From contig NZ_OZ244781.1 of NCBI RefSeq assembly GCF_965219595.1, forward strand, positions 3,596,001 through 3,660,000: a stretch of 64,000 nt of DNA. The letters run 5' to 3'. Origin of the DNA: Poriferisodalis sp022821985 (GTDB taxonomy: Bacteria > Actinomycetota > Acidimicrobiia > Acidimicrobiales > Poriferisodalaceae). Below are positions 63,501 to 64,000 of the stretch, one piece after another (the first letter of the stretch is position 1; every line of letters starts with the position of its first letter). A program made the translations under genes and the position numbers. Below the pieces are notes generated by a model, which ran no database searches, was not told the origin of the DNA, and worked only from the letters and a program-made list of their open reading frames with translations.

Positions 63501-64000
63501 GACACCGCCACCGTGAGATCGCGTCCCGACGAACCCGCCAGCACCGTCCCCGTGGCGGTGGACAGAGCCAGCGGCACCTCCGCGACCTCGCCCACGCCCA
63601 GCGCCCGGCCCAGCGTCACCGTCGCCGTAACGCTCGAACCCGCCCCCGATGACAGCTCGCCCGCCACCGAACCGCCGCCGCCCATCCGCACCGCGATGCT
63701 CTTCGTCACCGCGGTCTCCGAGATCGTGATCGCTGCCTGTCGGGCGTCGCCCGCGGCGATCGCGCCGACGTTGGTGGTGCGCCGGGTGTGGTTCAGCAGG
63801 GTGTCTAGGGCGGGTATCTGCACCGTTACCGTGTCGTCGGTTTTGTCGCGGTCGGCGTTGGCCGAGGTGAACTCGATCTCCGCGGTCTGCGCTCCCGCGC
63901 CGGAGAAGGTCACCACCAGCGCGGCCTGCGCGGGCCGCAGCCGGCCCGCCAGCGGGTCCGCCCCCAGCGTCACCCCGGTGCCCGACACGGCCCACCTGAG
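48554..64000 (-). CDS. Giant Calx-beta/Ig/cadherin-repeat surface protein (5' partial)
   Basis: A single frame of 5,148 codons is open at the window edge, so the N-terminus and any signal peptide are missing. The chain is a string of beta-sandwich modules. About 27 end in xVx(D)DD or xVTDND-type strands typical of Calx-beta domains. Ten carry a (N/D)W-x-x-(P/A)-x-x-(V/A)TV-type motif (for example NWHTAQTVTV, DWWVPQTVTV). One cadherin-like segment lies near 58.68-59.01 kb (DADGDPVAYSL, IDASSGQISY). Two larger modules occur at 54.6-55.4 and 60.55-61.2 kb. It ends with an Asp-rich linker and an 81-residue terminal domain. Expected role: secreted or surface adhesion, probably Ca-binding. No LPXTG or membrane anchor is seen at the C-terminus. 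Confidence 0.88.
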   Translation of the reverse strand, partial: LRWAVSGTGVTLGADPLAGRLRPAQAALVVTFSGAGAQTAEIEFTSANADRDKTDDTVTVQIPALDTLLNHTRRTTNVGAIAAGDARQAAITISETAVTKSIAVRMGGGGSVAGELSSGAGSSVTATVTLGRALGVGEVAEVPLALSTATGTVLAGSSGRDLTVAVSGTGVAAVGLATAAPVVTFTGDGSGDVHTAVITFASTGRDAGTQGGDGSGGGDGDSADELVVVTLGDLAAQGSATSTGITLAGYDDGDAATLDDVTTSVRVLDDDAADRGWTVAFVGADGSALVCPTVPEGDDLVVRAVLGGGAVGPARIGLAYTHQGDASAEDFGALPGSVFVPYGATEAEVVLSVAADGVVEDNEVTDVAAAVPLGFGAASGWACVIAVEAGVTVTMGSGADGSRLYEPAAVPARHRSAGFPVSLSRELAAGERVDVTLALSGTATDTGNGTSRDVSLSLEAGATGAALAGAATLAPVITFAGAGAQEATLVVTAVDDGDDSESDETLTVLLDKSATDGDSDSNVPGGVGARSNDTATVTVVDADDSPQVTVSASALALAELGADADAAKTYTVVLGADPGALVTVTVANGDSTAASVDTTPATPGLGSRLVFTAGGDGSGSGDGNGNWAVPQTVSVRALNDGDAVGESFNLSHSVSVAGDDPSANPYHGIAVADVAVTTADAGHGVIVAPAELVMPEQAAKEYSVRLASDPGGAVEITPVSGDASKATVSGPLAFNAGNWRTPQQVTVTGVAAGAAVIAHSVTVGTAAYPTTLTGITTVGVTVQPVVDVTLTAAGGDGSGDVAEGASGAAGRKTITVMLDRALTGAQTVTVPLVVHGATVGDDYMFGLHPATQTGVSLDTAGSHSAQNPAVVFTAGAQAATLRFVPVDNMVRSRPVVRVGYGTAGRSASAAGGARIGGLSGGPVTFAIADDETGAVEVPAGWPLAPSGLDPGDEFRLVFRTSAERDATSADIADYDAFVRGTMLAGAHTSAVPYIGLFKALGSTSAVSARRHNGLAATDTGAVSAWSDGSTSPSDTTGVPTYWLGGLRVADNYEDLCDGTWDNHAARKVESGAAQSSVDPSETAPWTGMDVNCVASDYPLGNTATQFPHGITTAHATNTADQAISKSTPPFSTVDTARPLYGLSPVFTLDDAAVPVVSFDVSGAVFVGDGPLRVFVGEAEGSRRVVGVVSSARGAQGAQPLSVGLSVGGSATAGRDYRGLVDSVAVPMDPRLPGRAELAVRPLGDAWVEGPETVVLTLLPGDGYTVGERSSVTVVITDDDPLPDIVLSADPAAVPEGSGPVDVGVTASLSNGSRFEDDVTVSVSLAGSGVAGAVGYAASVGGEKITGFDAVIPAGSGSGRKWFSLAPVDDSVDGPSEVVTLSGTASGAAAAAEVVPGSVAVADDEPTNVVVSGGGFAAEGDSSSSVPLGVWLGRVVQPGETVEVPLAVSGVGVAAGDVVVSQPSGGRAGVSVRDGASLSPVVVFTGVQGAQVGAAELAVAAGDDADGVHERARIGLAADAHLAPGLLRAGPVSGVESAQATVQIVDDDAATPAVLARPWDVALVEGDADEGSGEVSVRLSGQPSGAVAVSAASADPSAVSVPTAPIEFDSTDWDEPKTATVAAADDADTDDEQTVVLFTAAGHGSASVGVTVSDSVSKAPKALADAVFDAVPTDLEIAENSDGSSSAVAVGSPVTASDADGDPVAYSLASPTAAGFVIDASSGQISYGGDGSSLDREAAPTVVLVVVATSVGADGTATGVRQAVSVTVTDVDEGDADTATVIGIGVAGRSPLRFGEVSGDPDGDPAAGSAYTFLWQTSADDGGSPDGNWATGTGLGNNSASYTPAVSDVGRHVRLQVGYTDGGGNPGTVTSAAVGPIGTLSLLSVTVEATRALAADADHSTDTAQVEVGLDTTVLAGETVTVPLAFTGGTLGTDFTLALSGSPAGVTLSGSSVVFTGPAASSASVAVSPVAADDVGVKLAVAPGSPTAAGASLAGTTLSAALAGDGTVFAQAPPDPPDPPDPDPVTVTVARVDSGDISEDREAANRSAEFTVTLGRALAAGEVVDVPLEITGVTAADVSTALTAGQANTGVSVLDPSGLAPRVRLSGAGARTAAVSLWAADDYVDEDDETATVELGDLAAAGLATNVAAGAAASDDGNPSTTDNTFSVVIKSDDTAGVAVSEPGGVTAVSEPDGADTLEVSLGSQPTADVTVTVTSADTTTLQVGGGASTQLTFTPQNWHTAQTVTVTAVDDSAPNSGGARTAAIRFTVSSSDAKYQALSVPPVTARVLDDDQPVPSVQFSLAEYSAGEAAADRAGVLTLAVSPKPTADLTVSYTVTGTADVGDDYAALSGSVTVPAGATSVDIGVAVLDDSDDEPPETVDVRIDSSDDHGIGAVGSATLTIVDDDATEVGLARAGGSGAVVEGGEVEVTVTLGRALAAGETAVVRVLLSGGAGARPADFALSEKQGEANTGVSVGAVTALADGQGGVLAGELYATVTFAGAGARTAALTLTVVDDSADENAAGDSDSVQVRLGVSHAETDGTNLGGGVAAGGGANGFELAVVDDDAPAGLVIAHSGGETAVSEDSTAASGTTDSYTLRLASAPAGTVTVAASAGSDVRVSVGSGSAAASATLTFTVSDWWVPQTVTVHSAATADGADNVPDRTATVTHTVSGYGAVTSGPTVTVRLVDDDPVEVSLSGGGTLVETDASSSVTVTVELDRALIAGEVAQVPVRLSSSTGAILSGPARLLKSRRALDWAVSGPGAKLGADPLAGRTSPGQAALLLTFTGAEARAATITFTVANRDSDTTDETVTVQIPDAARVLNDPRPTTSVGTLAAAAARSATIVIAEKVPKHPVTTVVVPAGWEFVPDGLSAGDRFRLLFVTSSETTAVSEAASAYDAFVRAEITAAGLKAGGVEALKPYAAGFHAVASTAQPYPVGGARSAISSETVTLGPDATAVEVFPGNAADHAFFDGGGPGRTIDYAATLYPNAAVYWVGGAKAADDNADFMDGTWDDEANPRYADGTAATVDADGYWTGSSSDGFSNTANVDSGGRRAYVGCATSVYPESLKVMGASSVRVGYLNVSGDNDKTPLGPTSDLNDFTPGNGACQGSPRTEERPMFALSGVFEVDSDRPVVSIAAGADVTEGTAATFTVSIPDALTADLNVTVTVADDPVSDFVADADEGDRTVTITAGDTSKQFSVTTVGDTGHEPDGKVTATVKDLPEYNVLSTAGDASVNVADNDIAPTGIELTVSRAVIAEDAGAVSVTVTAEVQGTTQFGTEQTVQVSVADADGTAVVGFTASPATFGITIAENTASKQESFTLTPVVDIGTSGDDTVEVSGELRSDDDFAVTSAQITLVDHETPVATVAESDGDTTVSEDGTTTTDSYTLVLASQPASSVTVTATAAAGAKVSSDGGANYARTAAVTFTTTDWNQPATITVQGELDHIDNAGDERNVEITHAVTTGDGGRFPTGREIAPITVTVTDDDTAGVTVIESGTPAATAVSEDPSDTDTYTVELSSAPLAGQTVVVRVVPAAGADVDGPANGRSWVTSPGFLDLTFTGDNWNTPQTVTVRGTDDKIDNADDKRDVEIAQSVHSGDGGKYTTTTPVENVDVEVADDTDTAGVTVDHVGSDTTVSEDGTTDTYTVVLDTQPLSPVTITVTVPAGVEIDGPAAGRSWQDKMLTLTFNPMGTTDRWDVAQTVTVRGVDDMAANKDGKRDVKITHAVTTADTDGKYLTTLDIDDLDVEVTDTTPAAVPVLSFDMASYSAGEAPGSRTANVSVSLTPAPTASLSVAFTVDASADGSAVEGTDYGTLARTVSVPTSGTANIAITVTHDTVVEGDETIKLKLAPASDSSYTLGTSETTVTIADDDTATVQFSSSEFTVVEGSANATATVTAEVSGTTAIPVTVKLAAADGTATAPGDYTGVPATVEIPAGTSSHGFSVTIVGDGTSEPDESFTLTMRMPVPSARFSLGPRTSTTVSIVDDDRPKGLVFDPDPLSVAEGASGSYSVVLASPPSGTVTVTVSGAGSGVTVDTDSTQGGDQSTLAFTTSNWHVPQQVAVSAGQDANAADETVSLVHSPSGGGYTSTHDDTLMVTVDDDETAVTLSADATSVTEGDMLTVTAELAAAQSGNVSIPVRRRSSDSTAVAADFSLSNSGSIAIAAGSTSGSVMLSAIDDASAEGSETLVLELGTLPSGLGLADAADGSVSVTINDTVVPPPQGGPLVSFERGAYNVDEDDGTVSVTVKADPAPAADLVVSFALAGTAGCGSDYAFGGSNCPANTGTVTIKGGQGSATVNVTLIKDSDVEGAETLVLTLADGADYDLGVPKQATVTISEGDAPLLLELSTSSTASLSLSLAEARRDPDSGVQPAYSREMSYGVVLASKPSGVVTVEIEVPAGVEVSTAGLFVGSDYRPRPGLFFLPSDWDVPQRVTVRVLDDDDTADIASATLTHAASGGGYDSVAGEVTVTVDDTVWPESWTDFLSLLHYRRGEVLPEGGHGAHFAVTRSRTYTGDSDAFDPDAWVPIPDAWGFQVCFEGAADRGKRSAVLGVDYRVRDRSNRPLAMDPNQSNCSLHNSVAGGTALAAGQDRAHFYIEIVDDAHEDSGEQFTVVVKDPAGTSLFRGGGHTFVYTITNHDAARLPAASASVIARSAGAVEGDAAEFAVVVSPPPAQGETLDVAVDVSGAAGHLAAGQAGRRTVTVGDTGIATLKLATVDDGAREPDGTVTARVTAVGAYRLGSSKAATVTVTDNDPNGTAPTVSIAAGGDIVEGADAVFTLTADPAPALPLKVELAITAADGYGIDAGTRTVTIPVSGTFTMRLKTRNDDDDEPDGTVTAAIEAAYHYDTSATAAAAAVAVADNDEPRATVSIHDAAAAETDRRIDFSITLDRAADRAVTVSYRTVDSSPVSATADSDYAASAWQVEFAPGQIAQTVTVYLLRDDLDESPETFRIRITHITGRARLHPTQHTATGTITDKPPPDTATDSDQPDTATEGTDPDPDGTDPDPDATGSDNGEDPQPDTGTDGADPVDDQDPQPDTGTDNTDPDDGADNTDPDTAPALADPPCEVNDAIDRARAAYTWHIAANSGSAALFWRILNTLGADNLPAKPSDVTAETITAAEVKNFSDGKQWAGWEPIREALQCLER
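48557..48799 (-). other. C-terminal domain of the giant protein (81 residues)
   Basis: After the acidic linker comes a compact, mixed helical segment starting PPCEVNDAIDRARAAYTWH and ending FSDGKQWAGWEPIREALQ, then CLER. Its only two Cys flank it (domain positions 1 and 78), suggesting a disulfide. It is rich in aromatic residues, unlike the beta modules. It may be a sorting, anchoring or partner-binding domain. Confidence 0.6.
48800..49069 (-). other. Asp-rich linker of the giant protein (90 residues)
   Basis: A low-complexity stretch with about 28 Asp plus Thr, Pro and Gly, built from units such as DPQPDTGTD and TDPDPDGTDP. It has almost no hydrophobic or basic residues. It is probably an extended, highly acidic stalk, consistent with an extracellular, Ca- or salt-rich setting. 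Confidence 0.8.
54614..55423 (-). other. Larger repeat module B of the giant protein
   Basis: About 270 residues homologous to module A at 60551-61193. It opens VPAGWEFVPDGLSAGDRFRL, contains YDAFVRAEI, YWVGGAKAADDNADFMDGTW and YWTGSSSDG, and closes with PMFALSGVFEVD. It stands out from the surrounding Calx-beta modules in length and aromatic content. Confidence 0.65.
60551..61193 (-). other. Larger repeat module A of the giant protein
   Basis: About 214 residues that open VPAGWPLAPSGLDPGDEFRL, contain YDAFVRGTM, TYWLGGLRVADNYEDLCDGT and WTGMDVNC, and close with PLYGLSPVFTLDD. It is homologous to module B, with a shared order of motifs. Its function is unknown; the composition suggests a ligand-binding lectin- or fibrinogen-like fold, which is inference. 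Confidence 0.65.

Noticed and set aside
60968..63652. 894-codon plus-strand open frame
   Set aside because: Again antisense to the giant gene, with highly basic composition (Arg and His runs) and no recognisable fold.

Overview
The window is GC-rich, densely coding DNA with frequent GTG starts and 4-nt start/stop overlaps. It contains an F420/FMN luciferase-like oxidoreductase repertoire, a Streptomyces/Mycobacterium-type DnaA-box sequence (TTGTCCACA), an actinobacterial-type leuA attenuator whose leader peptide looks leaderless, and several acyl-CoA and aromatic catabolic enzymes. This points to an actinomycetote. The gene mix and the giant Calx-beta-type surface protein suggest Acidimicrobiia (marine or host-associated), but that placement is inference. 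No intergenic stretch exceeds about 300 bases, and there is no CRISPR array, prophage or recognisable insertion sequence.

Region 1 (0-20.7 kb) is metabolic. It holds a biotinyl/carboxyltransferase fusion cut by the window edge, two paralogous double-domain class III CoA-transferases, a membrane protein, a tandem NodB-like deacetylase, an NtaA/SnaA-type flavin monooxygenase, a CoA-pyrophosphatase-like Nudix enzyme, a DAO-family oxidase next to an M24 peptidase, and a second carboxyltransferase. It ends with the ATP-grasp / alpha-E / transglutaminase-like three-gene operon.

Region 2 (20.7-28.1 kb) is a complete protocatechuate 4,5-(meta)-cleavage pathway. PobA makes protocatechuate from 4-hydroxybenzoate, LigAB opens the ring, LigC and LigI give 4-oxalomesaconate via 2-pyrone-4,6-dicarboxylate, and LigU, LigJ and LigK convert it to pyruvate plus oxaloacetate. 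ligJ-K-U-I are joined by 4-nt overlaps, and ligC and ligAB diverge from a 60-bp promoter region. No dedicated transporter or regulator is visible in the cluster.

Region 3 (28-40 kb) is a mixed catabolic neighbourhood. It has an epoxide-hydrolase-like protein whose 3' end overlaps tRNA-Val(CAC) antisense, a P450, a second PrpF/GalD-family isomerase, TrpB2, an F420-type oxidoreductase, an SDR, a sulfatase, a VOC protein, a J-domain membrane protein and a thiolase-like protein. Region 4 (40-48 kb) is housekeeping: ppk preceded by a DnaA-box cluster, leuA with leader peptide and attenuator, an alpha/beta hydrolase, a membrane-anchored MurF-like ligase with Ddl, and a small membrane coiled-coil protein.

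Region 5 (48.5-64 kb) is one minus-strand reading frame of more than 5,100 codons that is still open at the window edge. It encodes a giant repetitive Calx-beta/Ig/cadherin-type surface protein with an Asp-rich linker and a compact C-terminal domain flanked by two cysteines. A promoter with 10-bp-phased repeats lies in the gap between it and the coiled-coil gene.
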